A stretch of DNA of 64,000 nucleotides from Palaemon carinicauda (GCF_036898095.1 NC_090729.1:80482623-80546622), one strand, 5' to 3'. Positions 45,901 to 57,649 are shown, numbered from the stretch's first letter. A program made the numbers and translations. The notes: generated from the sequence alone by a model not told the origin.

Positions 45901-47573
45901 TCCAGTGACATGGCGTCCACTGCTTCTGCCTTAGGGTCCTCGTACGGGGCCACATATTGAGGAAGTTGATTGTTGTCGCTCGTTGCGAAGAGATCGATCT
46001 GAAGTTCTGGGACTTGGTGAGAGATGAAGGAGAAGGATGTTGTGTCTAGAGACCATTCCGACTCTATCGGGCTTGTTCGAGATAGAGCGTCCGCCGTCAC
46101 GTTGCGGAATCCTTGTAGATGAACTGCAGACAGGTGCCATTTCTTTTTCTCTGCCAGACGGGAGATTGGGAGAAGCACCTGATTTATCTGGGGCGATCTT
46201 GAGCCTTGGCGATTGAGACATCGAACTACCACCAAGTTGTCCAGGGTTAGACGAATATGGATCGAGGGAGGCGGGGATAGTTTCTTCAGAGTTAGAAGGA
46301 CCGCCATGGCCTCCAAGATGTTGATGTGAAACGTCTTGAATAGGGGAGACCATGTTCCTTGAGCCTGTTTTTGGTGGAAATGACCTCCCCAACCCTCCAG
46401 CGAAGCGTCCGTGTGGATGTTGAGTGATGGAGGTGGGTGTTGAAGAGGGATGGACCATTTTAGGGCCTTTGCTTCCGACCAAGGCTTTAGGAGTAACCGA
46501 AGTCTGTTTGGGAGCCGTCTCTTGAGATCTCTTCGAGCGATGGATGCGGAACGTCTCCAGACTCCCGCGGCATCCTTTAGCTGTGCACGTAGCACTGGGT
46601 TTGTCACTGAGGCGAACTGTAGAGAGCCTAGAACTCATTCCTGCTGACGTCTTGAGATCCGTTTGGATTTCAGCAGTCTTTTGACAGACCCTGCTATTTC
46701 CTTCCTTTTCTTCTGGGGGATGGAAAGGCGGTGTGACTGAAGATTCCACTGGATTCCTAACCATTGGAACTTCTGAGCTGGAGAGAGGCGAGATTTCTTT
46801 CTGTTTATCTTGAATCCCAGGTGTTCTAGGAACTTGGTAACTTTGTTGCAGGATCTTAGACAATCTTCGGGCGATGGAGCCCAGACCAGCCAGTCGTTGA
46901 GGTAGGCCATCACCTGGACGCCGCGGAGCCGAAGCTGTTGAACGATGGCGTCTGCCACCTTTGTGAAGATCCGTGGGGCCACATTGAGGCCGAAGGGTAT
47001 GGCCCTGAAAGCGTAGCTTTTCCTTTGGAGTCGAAATCCTAGGTAGGAGGAAGCGTGGTGGTTCATTAGAACGTGCCAGTAGGCATCCGCCAGGTCTATG
47101 GAGACCGTGTAGGAACCTTGAGGCAGAAGGGTCCTTATCTGTTGAAGAGTCAGCATCTTGAACTTGTTGTTCGCTATGAACTTGTTGAGGGGGGATAAGT
47201 CTAGAATGACTCTGAGTTTGTCAAAGTCCTTCTTGGGGACGCAAAACAGTCTCCCTTGGAACCTGGTTGACTTTACCCTCCTTATCACCTTCTTGTTCAA
47301 GAGATCTAGGACATATTCTTCCAGAAGGGGGGTTGATTGTTGGAAGAACTGCTGGAAGGTTGGGGGTGGTTGAGTCCAGCTCCAGCCTAGACCCTTCTTG
47401 ACGATACTGTGTGCCCAGAGATCGAAGGTCCAACGATCCTGGAATTGGCGGAGTCTTCCTTCCACCGGAAGCACTTCATTGCTTCTGGTTTCCCGAGGGT
47501 TTACTGCCTCGGCCGCTAGCTCCCCTTCCTCCTCTGCCTCTGGAGGGACGGCGAGATGCGTCTCTGCCTGCAC
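45711..47573 (-). pseudogene. DIRS RT / RNase H, unit 5
   Basis: The only unit in which this frame is broken: CGA to TGA at about 46632-46634, residue 313, between RT thumb and RNase H. The upstream part (46635-47573) holds RT with YLND; the downstream part (45711-46607 from its first Met) holds RNase H and the terminal domain. Its WNRWSR agrees with unit 1, not with units 2-4. Confidence 0.87.
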
Positions 47574-48507
47574 CTCTGTTTGAGCCTCTACCTTTGGGAC
47601 GAAAGGTAGTTGACTGTTGCTCGAAAGCAGGGGTGAAAACCGGCGACTGTGACAAGACCGGTTGGGTGACCAGCTGAAAGGTCTGCTGTGGCTGAGGTGC
47701 CACTTGGGGAGTAGCGGATCCCGGAAACTGCCGTCTCTGTTGACGTTGCTGGGGTTTTGGCTTAGTGGGTTTCCTCTTAGGTTGAGGGCCGTCGTCCTGA
47801 GAGGATTTTCTTTTCTTTGACATGCCCCACTTATGGAGAAGGTTCCTGTTCTCCGTGGCGGCCTTGTCGGTGATCTCTTTCACAAGGGAGGAGGAAAAGA
47901 GGTGCTTACCCCAGATGTTGGAAGAAATCACCCTCCGGGGTTCGTGTCTCACTGTGGCACTGGAGAACACGAATTCACGACAGGCTCTACGATCCTTCGT
48001 GAAGCTGTACAGATCTTTTACCACGGTCGCCAAATGTGTTTTGGCAAGAACCATGTAGTAGTCAGGGACCCTAGTGTCACCGGCCATGACGTCGAGCTGT
48101 ACCTGTAGGGATATGGATGCAGCGAGCCTTTCCTTCGTGTCATGTTCCCGACGAAGGAGATGGTCATTAAGTTTCGGGAGGTCTTCGTTAAACTGACGCC
48201 CAGCGACACCAGGTTCTAGTTTTCCTACCAGGAATGTATGCTGGACATCTTTCCAGTGTCTAACATCGGGGCGAGTAGTCAGGGAGAAGGGTCTGCACTC
48301 CTCCAGTGCAGGGCAAGGTTTTCCTTCTTCCACTGCTTTATGTATCGCAGTGAAGGCCTTTTCCAAGAAGGGGAGGGTCGTATCGTCTGGTGCGACGTAG
48401 GTAGGGTGCTTCTTGCTAAGCGCCGGAAGTTTCGAGCAGGTAAAGCCCCTACTTTTTACTGTATTGGCCAACATAGCCTGGGCCTTCGCGAGATCGAACA
48501 CAATCAC
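47476..48507 (-). CDS. DIRS Gag C part, unit 5
   Basis: 343 codons, open, after UAG at 48508-48510. One residue differs from units 2-4 (Ile for Val in KAFTAVHK). Confidence 0.65.
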   Translation of the reverse strand: MIVFDLAKAQAMLANTVKSRGFTCSKLPALSKKHPTYVAPDDTTLPFLEKAFTAIHKAVEEGKPCPALEECRPFSLTTRPDVRHWKDVQHTFLVGKLEPGVAGRQFNEDLPKLNDHLLRREHDTKERLAASISLQVQLDVMAGDTRVPDYYMVLAKTHLATVVKDLYSFTKDRRACREFVFSSATVRHEPRRVISSNIWGKHLFSSSLVKEITDKAATENRNLLHKWGMSKKRKSSQDDGPQPKRKPTKPKPQQRQQRRQFPGSATPQVAPQPQQTFQLVTQPVLSQSPVFTPAFEQQSTTFRPKGRGSNRGAGRDASRRPSRGRGGRGASGRGSKPSGNQKQ

Positions 48508-49421
48508 CTACTTTGGTTCGGTCTCTTCTTTAGAGGCAGGTTCAGATCGAAGTCGGACGTAAGAGTCCGGATAAGCCTCAAAATTCGGGAAGAATTCCAC
48601 TTCTTCCAGTACAATCGAGCCGATCTTTTCGCTGATGAAGATCTTGCCCGTTGTAATTGGCATGTGCTCGGCATACCTCCAGGGGTTGGTATCTGAGCAT
48701 GCAGGGAGGTCCTTAACCGAAATCCTTTTCGGCTGCTTCGAACTTCCCATGTTGGACCTGAAGAACTCGTGGGTCTCACGGAGCTTCTTATCCATGAGAG
48801 CCTCGAGCATTTGGAACATCTCCTGGGCGTGGGATCCGGAGTAGCGGATGTAGACGGGAGTGAATCGTCCGTCAGTGTAGGAGTCGGTGTGGGGGTGGAA
48901 GGTGGAGCAACCTCCTGCTCCGACTCAGGGTATTCCACCTGGTCTTCCTCATAGTCCAGTTCTTCACCCATGAGGTTCCTTTCCGTATTCTCCGACACTT
49001 CCGACATACGTTCCGCATTGTCGGCATCCAAACGGCACTCGTGCATGGACTGAGCCATGACTACGTCCGGTTCCACCGTTATCTGTACGGTGGGGATCTG
49101 ATCCTTGGGGACCACAGAGTCTGGGGATGCCTTCAGGAAAAGCAAGGCCCTCAAGTCTTCGGTGGTAAGGTATGGTCCTGTGGCGTTCTTTTGGAAGCCA
49201 CGCACCCACTTGCGTAGCTTCTCTCAAGAAGCGTCCCTAACCTCCGCTGAAGGAGGATTGTTGAATGCCTCGACCAGGCGGTCCTTGCAGACTGTACAGT
49301 TCTGCGGGTCCCAAAACTTCAGATCGCCTTTCTTGTTGGCGCAAGGGGCATAGGTCCTACACGCCGTGTGCCCGTAGAAGTGCGGGCTCTTCACTCCACA
49401 GAAGCCGTGGTCGCATTTCAC
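48508..49421 (-). pseudogene. DIRS Gag N part, unit 5
   Basis: Same nonsense codon (49224-49226) and 5-G frameshift (near 48893) as units 2-4. It also has R-to-S at residue 11 in the Cys/His region (GVKSPH). Confidence 0.85.
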
Positions 49422-51213
49422 GTACTCCTCCTGTAAGAGAAAGAGAACATGAGTATGAGGAAGTCATACTAATGACTTATATTCTAAAGGTAAATATTAA
49501 AAGGTTAATTTTTAACTTAATCTTAAGTGATTATTAACATTGTGATGTTATAGAGTGGAGCGGGAAATGAAGTAGATAGACACATACTCCGTGTAACCCA
49601 CCCGTCTGGTTACCGTAACCTTATCCATAGGCAATTCGTTTGTGGCCGAGGACACAAGGCAAAATTCTTCATAGATTGCCAGGGAGGCAAAGGGAATTCT
49701 AGTAGGAATCGCCTAAGATATAAAACTGGGACTGAGACCACTCAGACCATTAAATGGGGGTGTAGAAGACCCCATAGGGTAACGGTTTCCGGCAACCAGC
49801 CGTGCTAAGATACAAACAGCATGCTGGAAAATTGTGATATGCAAGAAGACAGCACGTCTACTGATAGAACGGTAATACAATACCTATCTATTTATGTAGT
49901 CAAACCATCTGGTTGCAAAGTAGGGCTATCAGCATGGTGTTGATAGCTAGGAGAAGGGGTGCAAGTCTCTTGGCGCCTCCGGAATGCACTGGCAGACCGG
50001 CGGCACACCGGAGGCCGCTCCAGCAGAGTTTCTGGCATTAGGGAAGACATATAGAGAAGTCAGGAGTAATGCCAGGATGGCGGCCGCCGGCATAGCGGCG
50101 GTTCGGCTGCCGGCATAGCGGCGGTTCGGCTGCCGGCTTGGTGACAGGGACAAGGATAAGCTATAGCAAAACCGGACCGCCGGAAATGGATGCCGGCACG
50201 CCGGGGGCCGGCCCGATGGACGGACGACCGAAGCTAGGAGGTATGAGGGTAGGCCATCGGCTGTAAACCTACGGGAGGCGGCAGCCCTCCGGCACACAGA
50301 GGACTGTCGGCCAGGGGGGGAACAAGGATGTGTCACCAAGGGGGAGGGCGGTATCGCTGACAGTGGAAGCGGCAAGGGACCAGCACCAGGACAGTAAAAA
50401 GAGACAGAAGGAGGGATGTAGGGGTAAGGACCCGAACCCCAAGGCATCCCACCTGATTGGGTGTACCCATGATAGGGGCTAGCCCTATGATAGGGGCTAG
50501 CCCTATCACCCAGTGACAGTGGGCCGCAGGCGGCCGGGAGCCAGAGTAGCCCAAGGGAGGGCTAGGGAACACTCAAGAGGGGGGAGAACCCCTGCAGACA
50601 AAACGCATGCAGTGGCTAACCCCATAGGACACTATGAAGGGTGTATATACCAGAGCGGACTGCACACAGGGACTCAAGATAGTCCTGTCACTCCAAGCTA
50701 AGGAGGAGTTGTAGGACAGGGGACAGATGGGTATAGGCTAACCTGAGTATAGGCTAGGCCATACAAGGGATAGGTGGGGAGGGGAGAAGAAGCAGGGTCT
50801 TCCATAGGGGAGGCTCTGTACCAAAGCGGCCACCAAGGAAGGGAAGACGCTCCCTAGCCTAAGGTAGGCAGCTTGGCTGAGAACGGTGCATGGGTACCGT
50901 TTCAAGCAAGGCACAGAACTAGTTCCCCCCAAGGCCTAACCTAGAGCAGGGATGTTACACCCTAAGCTAGGAAGGTTGGAAGACGTATCGCAATTGCAAG
51001 GAAGGTCAGGTAACCTAACCTCAGCAATTGAGGAAGGGCAGGCCGTTCCTCATTCTCGGACGCAACCCTAAGGGGGGATCATTCCCTTAGTGAGGACAGA
51101 GAAGCGATAGGTACTCTGGTATGAACTTGATCCCCTTACGTGGTAGGGGGAGCAAGGCTACACAGAGGGAATGCCCTAAGGCAGGGGGTGAAGGGAGCAT
51201 ATAGGGGTCCTAC

Positions 51214-51790
51214 ATTTAGGTTAGGTTAGAAATGCACACTATCAAACCTATCCCCTATATGGTCCCTGAAGGCGAAAACACTTGCATCACAGTAAACAGT
51301 ATCATAAAATAATGCCACTATCTTCATAACTTAACCTAGGATCACTGTAATATATCATGCATGAACACTGATGATAGGCGCTCTGGCCTAGGGGCTAAGC
51401 TAGCGATCTAGTATGGGGTCAAGCGATGACCGATAAATAAGCGTCAAAACACGATACATAAAGTACCTAGCCATGAAGACTAAATAACTAATAGTATCAA
51501 TTTGTTATTAAGGCTGGAATAAGCTTTTCAGGGTAGCTAAATAATGCATGCAAAGTAACAGCGACGCCATAAAATGGCGGGTCCGGTAGCAGCACAGCTC
51601 TGCTAAAAAACATAAAATATCTCGAAAAGTAAAAGTTACTTTACGGTCAGAGCTTATTTAAACAATACTGGAACCTCGTACTCAACTTTTCACAAGAAGG
51701 CGAGGCCGAGGGTAGAGACATAGCGAAGATGCAAGTTGATGAAATTAGCACAGGGAAAATCCGTCTTAGTAAGGCAAGCTACTATGCGAA
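51214..51790 (-). other. DIRS 5' leader present only in unit 5
   Basis: 577 bp found once in the array. It begins next to TTTAGGTTAGGTTAG, nearly three copies of the arthropod telomere unit TTAGG, exactly where the other units break off. On the minus strand an ATG at 51719-51721 opens a short frame (MSLPSASPSCEK). It could be the 5' exon joined to the splice site before Gag, but I see no good donor. The promoter should lie here or in the adjacent terminal repeat. Confidence 0.5.
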
Positions 51791-52122
51791 GGATGAGGAC
51801 GGACGTGACGTCATTTAGCAATGGCGCCGTTTGTTTACGTTTCGAGTACCAAAGGAGCCACGGACGAGATTAGCTGTGGAACGGCTCCCCAGCTATTCTC
51901 CGCTCCTCCACATCGAAGTGTTAACTCTATGTGGGGTGCATATAGCTATGTGGCGCGTTGTTATACGATGTCTTAAAGGGAAACCTTTAGGATACTCGCT
52001 CCGGAAGTTAGAATTCTGTGATAACCTGTGGTTAAATTCTCTGGGAATATCTAGTAGTTATTTACCCAAGGAAGCTACCAAAAAGGAACCTTCCATCAGG
52101 ACGCCATGGCTTGAGCCCAAAA
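51791..52122 (-). repeat. 5' inverted terminal repeat of the DIRS element
   Basis: 327 bp that match the reverse complement of the left repeat (10281-10775 without its LTR insert), for example GATGAGGACGGACGTGACGT at the inner end and CCATCAGGACGCCATGGCTT near the outer end. Its length fits the ~0.3-kb repeats of DIRS1. LTR sequence resumes at 52123. Confidence 0.87.
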
Positions 52123-52422
52123 ATTATTTTTTGATATTCATTGTTTATTAACTTAAGTTAAGTTTAGCATTTAGGTTAGTTTGTCTGTGTTAGGTAGGAA
52201 TGATATTAAGTTTCCCATTTATTTTCTCTTTCTTCCTTCTACCTAACTTAGTTTATAAGGTTAGATTTTTTCTGGCCAGTAATTTGAAAGGTACCTGCCT
52301 GAAGTGTCACATTTAAAATTTCCTATTTCTTATTTTAGTGTTTCATTTAGTTGTAGGTGATCTTTTAAAGATCTTAAGGTTGGGTTTCTCTTGTTTTATA
52401 CATTCATTTATTTTAGTTATTA
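52123..52422 (+). repeat. gypsy LTR2, segment B
   Basis: Collinear with LTR1 from about 3446 to 3730 (TTATTTTTTGATATTCATTG onward). It ends with TTATTA at 52417-52422, which is repeated at 59881-59886 on the other side of the BEL element. Confidence 0.9.
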
Positions 52423-53013
52423 AAAGAAATATCAGGGTTGGCATGGAAATGTGTGTCAAACTTATTTACCAAATAATAAGAGACGAAATACTAATCAAAT
52501 TAATTAAATATTTTAAAGTATATTTCGTTCTCTTTAAATTAAATTAATAATTAATAAATATAGATTGAATTTTATGAATAATAGTATAAATAAGTGATAA
52601 ATATTTGAGATGCCGCGTATTAAATTACTAGTAGAGTTGTACGGTCGTAAATAATTGATTGTTACCGTTTAGCTCTTCCAAAAAAAGTAGTTCAGTAGTG
52701 TGCAGTATGGCGGAAAGAAATAAAATGGTGAGATTATTTTTCCCTCAGAGTCAGTAGTATTCAAACCTCCTCCAGAAAGACAGTGCTCTCTCTAAAGTTT
52801 AAATTAAGTGATTTAAATTACAAGAAGGAACCAACTTCATATATTCCAAGGAGCCACTAATTTGGAAAGTCAAATTCGCTAAGTATATTTTCTGTTTTTG
52901 TTAACATGTAATAGAGAATAGAAACTATGCGTCTTTGAAACCTTAGCTCAAACAGATTGGTTTCTAAAGTTTGGATCTAAAATATGTTCCTTTTGTTAAT
53001 TACGATATATTTT
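52423..53013 (+). repeat. BEL/Pao 5' LTR
   Basis: Aligns with 59338-59880 from AAAGAAAT to CGATATATTTT. The start lacks an obvious TG, and in the 3' copy the preceding TGTTGTAAAATT could belong to the LTR, so the left edge is uncertain by about 15 bp. Confidence 0.8.
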
Positions 53014-53525
53014 TTATGTTTCCAAATTGTTCCTTTTTTTTATTTCGGATATTAAGTAGATATTTATCGTAATTTTTTGCTTTAATAATAGTATATATAG
53101 ATGAGTAATATAAGGTGAAATTTATCGGTAACTTGGGGCTTTCGTCGCTAGCCTAACGTCCGTTTTCGGTCGCCCATTTTTAATTAGGGATTTGGTCGTT
53201 CTTTTATTTCATTTTCCTAGCCTGGCCTGATTTAATATGAAAGTTTTAGTTATTGGGTATTCTTATGCCAGGGATTTGAAGTCTATTGCTTCTGTTAAAT
53301 AATTCATGCCTTTAAGTGGAAAATGAGGAAAAAGTAAATTTTGACTTGCGTTTCTTAGCCTAACCTGGAAAAGACTATCAGTATTTCTTGGATAAACCTG
53401 AATTGTTTTGAGTCAATTAGTGATAAGAAACCTGATAAAATAATGAGTGGACCCCATTGTTGAACTGTAATTTTAAAATTGATTTTATATAATTTCAATC
53501 TCCTTCATCTTTTTTGCTTTGCATT
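53014..53525 (+). other. BEL/Pao untranslated leader
   Basis: AT-rich, no gene. The primer-binding site should be at its left end, but I cannot assign a tRNA. Confidence 0.6.
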
Positions 53526-54525
53526 ATGGCTAATAGCAGTGAATTATTGGATTATCTTGGGGAAAATCCACAAAAGTTGCCATTGGCTGAGGTTAAACGA
53601 AAACTTAAAGTTTTGAGGAGTAAAAGAGCCACTCATAAACGAAAAATCACTATATATTATAAAAGGTTGCAGGAATTGCATGATACTGGGACAAAGCAGG
53701 TAAGTGAAGTGGAATTGGAAATAAGTAAAGTAAGTGAATGCAATGAATTAATTAATTTGCTAATGGAAACAAACTGAATTAGGAGTCAGAGATGAACAAT
53801 GTTTTAATAATGAACTAGTTGATCAACCTCAATACAATAGTAATGTTTCAATAAAATTAGATTCTTATGAAGATTATATGGTTCAAAAAGAGAGATGAAA
53901 GTGTTGGCATTTATGTAAAAGATTTCAGTGATAGTATGAGTGATGTTAAACCTCCTACTTTAACTTGTGGCACTTTTAATGGCAAAGAGAAGGATAAATT
54001 CGCTTTTCATAAATTTTTGAATCAGTTTAATATGTAATGGGCTCTAGAAAACACTTATCAGCTTCGGCTAAATTATCGTATCTGGTTGGTTACTTAAAGG
54101 TGTATGCACTGAAACAAGTATCACATTTGTCTATTACTGATAAAAATTACGCAGTAGCATTAGAATCGCTGACTGGTGAATTCTTAGATAAGGATTTCAT
54201 AATAGATGAAACTCTAAAAAATATATTAAAAGCTGTCCCTAGTGATGATAATGATCTTGAGGTTTCCAATGTTAAATATTTTATAGCAGAGGTTAGATCT
54301 TATTTATATGAATTGCAGCATTATAATGTATATTTCTTGGAAGAGAGGTCTGCTGGTAATAATCTTGTGAGTCATTTGATAATGAGTAAGCTCCCTAAAG
54401 TAGTAGTGGAGGAGTTGATAAATAAAATTTCAAAAAATTATCCTACCTTGTCAGAGATATTTTCCAACTATAAAGAAGCTTTGAAAACTTTAAGTAGAAC
54501 TACATCTGTGAATAAAAATTTGTAG
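53526..54525 (+). pseudogene. BEL/Pao Gag
   Basis: The ATG at 53526 is preferred over one at 53514 because it opens the MANSSELLDYL block, a charged coiled-coil-like start typical of BEL Gag. Frameshifts follow at about 53775 and 53895. TLTCGTFNGKEKDKFAFHKFLNQF near 53955-54030 and the block 54037-54525 (KLSYLVGYL, SKLPKVVVEEL) correspond to the DUF1759-type Gag core. Three pieces in different frames, so non-functional. Confidence 0.72.
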
Positions 54526-54615
54526 AGACAGTAAAAATCCAAATGGCAGTAGTTCATCAGTAGTGCATGCAAATGAAAGAGAGCAAACAATTCCCATAGT
54601 ACAAAATTTAACACT

Positions 54616-54789
54616 ATGGTAGTTGCAAATAAAAATGTTAAAAGTCATTGTAAATTATGCTTTTCTGATGGACACTCGTTAGGAAAGTGTGAAACTTATT
54701 TAACCTATGAGTCTAAGTTAGCTAGAATAATGGAATTATCTCTGTGTACTAGGTGTGCTGTTTCTGGTCACAAAGAATCTGAATGTTAA
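54616..54789 (+). pseudogene. BEL/Pao Gag zinc knuckles
   Basis: A 57-codon open stretch with two perfect CX2CX4HX4C knuckles, CKLCFSDGHSLGKC and CTRCAVSGHKESEC. It ends in TAA and lies in the same frame as the protease that follows. Confidence 0.85.
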
Positions 54790-54900
54790 GGAAAAAAATT
54801 ATGATGAGGTTTTGATGTTTCATTTGCAAGAAAAGAGAGCATATAATACCTTTGTGGCCTAATCAAGAAAAAAACTACTAAGACTAATGTTAGTGTAAAT

Positions 54901-55545
54901 TTGTGCTATGCATCCAGAAATATCGATATCAGTAATATTTTACCAACATTGAACCTAGAGTTGAAGAATGGAAAGAGATGCCGTAAAGTAAGGGGTTTGG
55001 TGGATTGTGGTAGTCAGAGGTCCTATATAGTGAAACATGTTTCCAAAGATATGTGTTCAGAATATGTAAGTTTATATGAATTGGAACATGAAGTGCATAC
55101 ATATATAGGTCAAGAAACTAAACAATTCAAACGAATGTCAACTGTTATCAAGATAGGAAATAGATTAGCATTTGTGCCTTCGCTAATAGACAAGGGGATG
55201 AATATTTCCTATGAAGTGCCAGGTATGAACCAGATAATAGATAGATTGAAATCAGAAAATAAAAGTTTGGCTGATGAAACATTTTATGAAGAAAGAAATC
55301 ATGAATTAATAGAAGTAGATATGCTGATAGGTATGGACATAATTCAATATTTCTCCTTGTCCATTCAGAAATGTGGTGGTGGTTTTTGTTTCATATTGAA
55401 TGGAAGGATAGCCCCAGTAGGAAATGCATTAAACTTTCTTAATTCTTATCAAAGAAAGTCCTTCTTTGAAACTCGAACAAAGGCAAAGCAAGTTAGTATA
55501 AAGACCAAAACTATGGTTAACCTAATTGTGGATCCTCTTAAATAA
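54901..55545 (+). pseudogene. BEL/Pao aspartic protease
   Basis: Open block of about 214 residues. Active-site motif GLVDCGSQRSYI (Asp35), corresponding to the usual LLDSGSQRSFI of BEL proteases, and MLIGMDIIQYF near 145. The catalytic Asp is kept. It is cut off from RT by TAA at 55543-55545. Confidence 0.82.
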
Positions 55546-55557
55546 CTTTTTAATCCA

Positions 55558-56788
55558 TTGGAACATATTTTGTCTGAAAGTGAAGTAGATAATGGGCTGC
55601 AAAATCTGTTTAGTTTTGAATCTATGGGTATTAAAACTAATGATAAGGAGCTGGTCTCATTTGATAAACATCAAATAGAAAATTTCCAAGAAGGTGTTAG
55701 TTTGAAGGAGGGTTATTATCATGTTAAATTACCTTGGTACACTGAAAACATTTCTCAAATGCCTTATAATCATTTTATAGCCCTTAAGGTTTAGGATAGA
55801 ACAATGGAACATCTTAATAGGAAGGGACTATTAAGTAAATATTGGGAAGTTTTTGATAAACAATTAAAAGATGGAATCATAGAAGAAATAAATGTATCAC
55901 CTTCTGATTATGATAGTTATACTTGGATACCTCATAGGCCCGTAATAAGAACAGATGAACAAGTAACAACTAAAATAAGACCTGTTTTCAATTGTTCCTT
56001 AAAGAATAATAAAGAGTTGCCTTCACTAAATGAAGCTGCATACTCGGGAATAAATTTAATGGGTTCTATTTTGAAATTATCATTTTATTTTAGAACAAAT
56101 GAGTATGTTATGCTAAGTGATATCAAACAGGCATTTTTAATGATAAAGCTTTCAGAAGAATATAATGAAAATAGGTTTTTTTTTCTGGAAAAGAGGAAGT
56201 AAATTAGTATATCATAGATATAAGACTATAGTTTTTGGTTATATATCTTCACCTTTCATTCTTAATTATGTTATGAAGCCCCATGCTAAGATGTATCCTG
56301 AGGATAAGTGTAGAGAGATTTTTGAAAATAATTTTTATGTAGGTAATTTAATGATCACAGGTTATAATTTTGATAAATTACAGGAATTATATAGGCTTTA
56401 TTAATCAAGAATGCAAGAAGAAGGATATACTTTGAGTTCAAGGAATTCTAATTCACTTGAATTAAGGAAAATCATGGAGGCTGAAGGAAGCCTAGTTGAA
56501 CATAATTGTATAGAAGAGAAAGTTTTAGGTTATAGGTATAATGTAAATAGTGATACTCTAAGTCTGGCACCTTATAATGTGGAAGCTGCTGCTGACACTA
56601 AAAGGAAAGTTTTGTCTCAGATCTCTAAAGTTTTTGATCCACTGAATTTTACCTTTCCGGTAAGTATAAGAGGGAGAGTATTAATGAGAAAAGTATGGAA
56701 ATTAGAAGTAGGATGGGGTAAAAAACTACCAAAAGAGATAACAAATGAGATGAAAAGCATAAGTAAAGATTCTGAAATGCTTTCATAG
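55558..56788 (+). pseudogene. BEL/Pao reverse transcriptase
   Basis: Frame 1 holds 55558-56202 with a TAG at 55792 (WIPHRPVIR, IRPVFNCSLKNN, MLSDIKQAFLMIKL with motif A Asp). A shift in a poly-T run near 56175-56185 moves the reading to frame 2 (56165-56788, stop at about 56402), with the palm box as YVGNLMITG where YVDD is expected. LGYRYNVNSDTL and KVFDPLNFTFPV after it are typical of the Pao clade. Inactive. Confidence 0.85.
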
Positions 56789-57649
56789 TTGTCTTATCCT
56801 CGTCGGGCTTTAAATGAACAAAAAACATTAGGCTTCATGTATTTTGTGACAGCTCAACTGAAGCTTATGGTTTTGTAATGTATTCATGCTCTGATGATGA
56901 TCAAAGCTCTTTTTTTTGTTTGCTAAATCAAAATTGGCTCCTTTGAGAAAGGGAAATGAGCATAGTGTGTCCACTTTAGAATCAATGGGGGTAGTTTTAG
57001 CATCAAATGTCTACCTACACTTATGGAAACTTACAGAGATATTCAGTTCCAATTTGTAAATATATGTGTGGACGCTCAAGTTATATTGAACTTGATAATA
57101 ACTAAGGAATCTAAAGTAAAATCTACATTTATAAGATATATAATATCAGAAGTAGATGAACTTATGAATATTGTTAAAGAGTTTAAAGTACCTGTAAAGT
57201 ATAATTATGTGCATACAGAACAAAATCCTGCTGATTTGTTGACGAGAGGGTTGTCTTATAATAAGTTTCTAGAGAATAGGACATTTTGGTTGGAGGGCCC
57301 AGAATGGTTAAATAATAATTTTGAAAGGTGGCCTAAATATCCTTTAATGAGTTTGTCTCCACAACATAAAGGTAAAGTTAATGTAAATTATGTGGAAATA
57401 GTGAAAGTAAACACTGGCTTTTTGAATATTAATAAATTTTCTAGTTATGGAAGGTTTGTCAAATTCACTAGATATTTCTTCAGACTTTTATGCATAGTAA
57501 AGGGTGGGGATCCAAGGGAAAGGGCCAAAAAGTATTGGATTAAAATCGCTCAAAGTGAATGTTTCTCTAAGGAAATAGAATTCCTGAAAAAAAGTAAAAT
57601 CAGAAAAAAGTGTTCCTTCTCTTGTCTCTTAATTTACATCTATTTATAG
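56789..57649 (+). pseudogene. BEL/Pao RNase H and linker
   Basis: The first RNase H part is in pieces (DSSTEAYGFVMYS near 56848-56885, KLAPLRKGNEHSVSTLESMG near 56935-56990). The second is open in 57023-57649, with HTEQNPADLLTRGL and FWLEGPEWLNNN, the standard end of the domain and the connection to integrase in BEL elements. Confidence 0.78.

Larger units (their letters stand above)
10253..52122 (-). mobile_element. tandem array of five DIRS1-like units
   Basis: Five head-to-tail units, with junctions at 18290/18291, 26515/26516, 34740/34741 and 42965/42966, give an exact 8225-bp period. All coding is on the minus strand in the order Gag, RT/RNase H, tyrosine recombinase. The outermost ends are inverted terminal repeats (10253-10775 with an insert, and 51791-52122). 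The gypsy LTR is rejoined exactly across 10252/52123 with no target duplication, as expected for tyrosine-recombinase elements. Units 1-4 lack the ~900-bp 5' end that only unit 5 has. Every junction carries part of the flanking LTR. Confidence 0.93.
42966..52122 (-). mobile_element. DIRS unit 5 (with complete 5' end)
   Basis: Starts with the type C alleles, then has private variants from about 44043 on (CGAGGAG for CGGGGAG) and several alleles shared with unit 1 but not with 2-4 (for example GACCTT near 45000, GGATCC near 45108, GAGGCAGG near 48536). It also shares the Gag and recombinase lesions of units 2-4. It has a 23-24-bp tandem duplication near 50090-50137 in the leader. It alone continues past GGGGTCCTACA (51214) into the 5' leader and terminal repeat. 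Confidence 0.88.
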
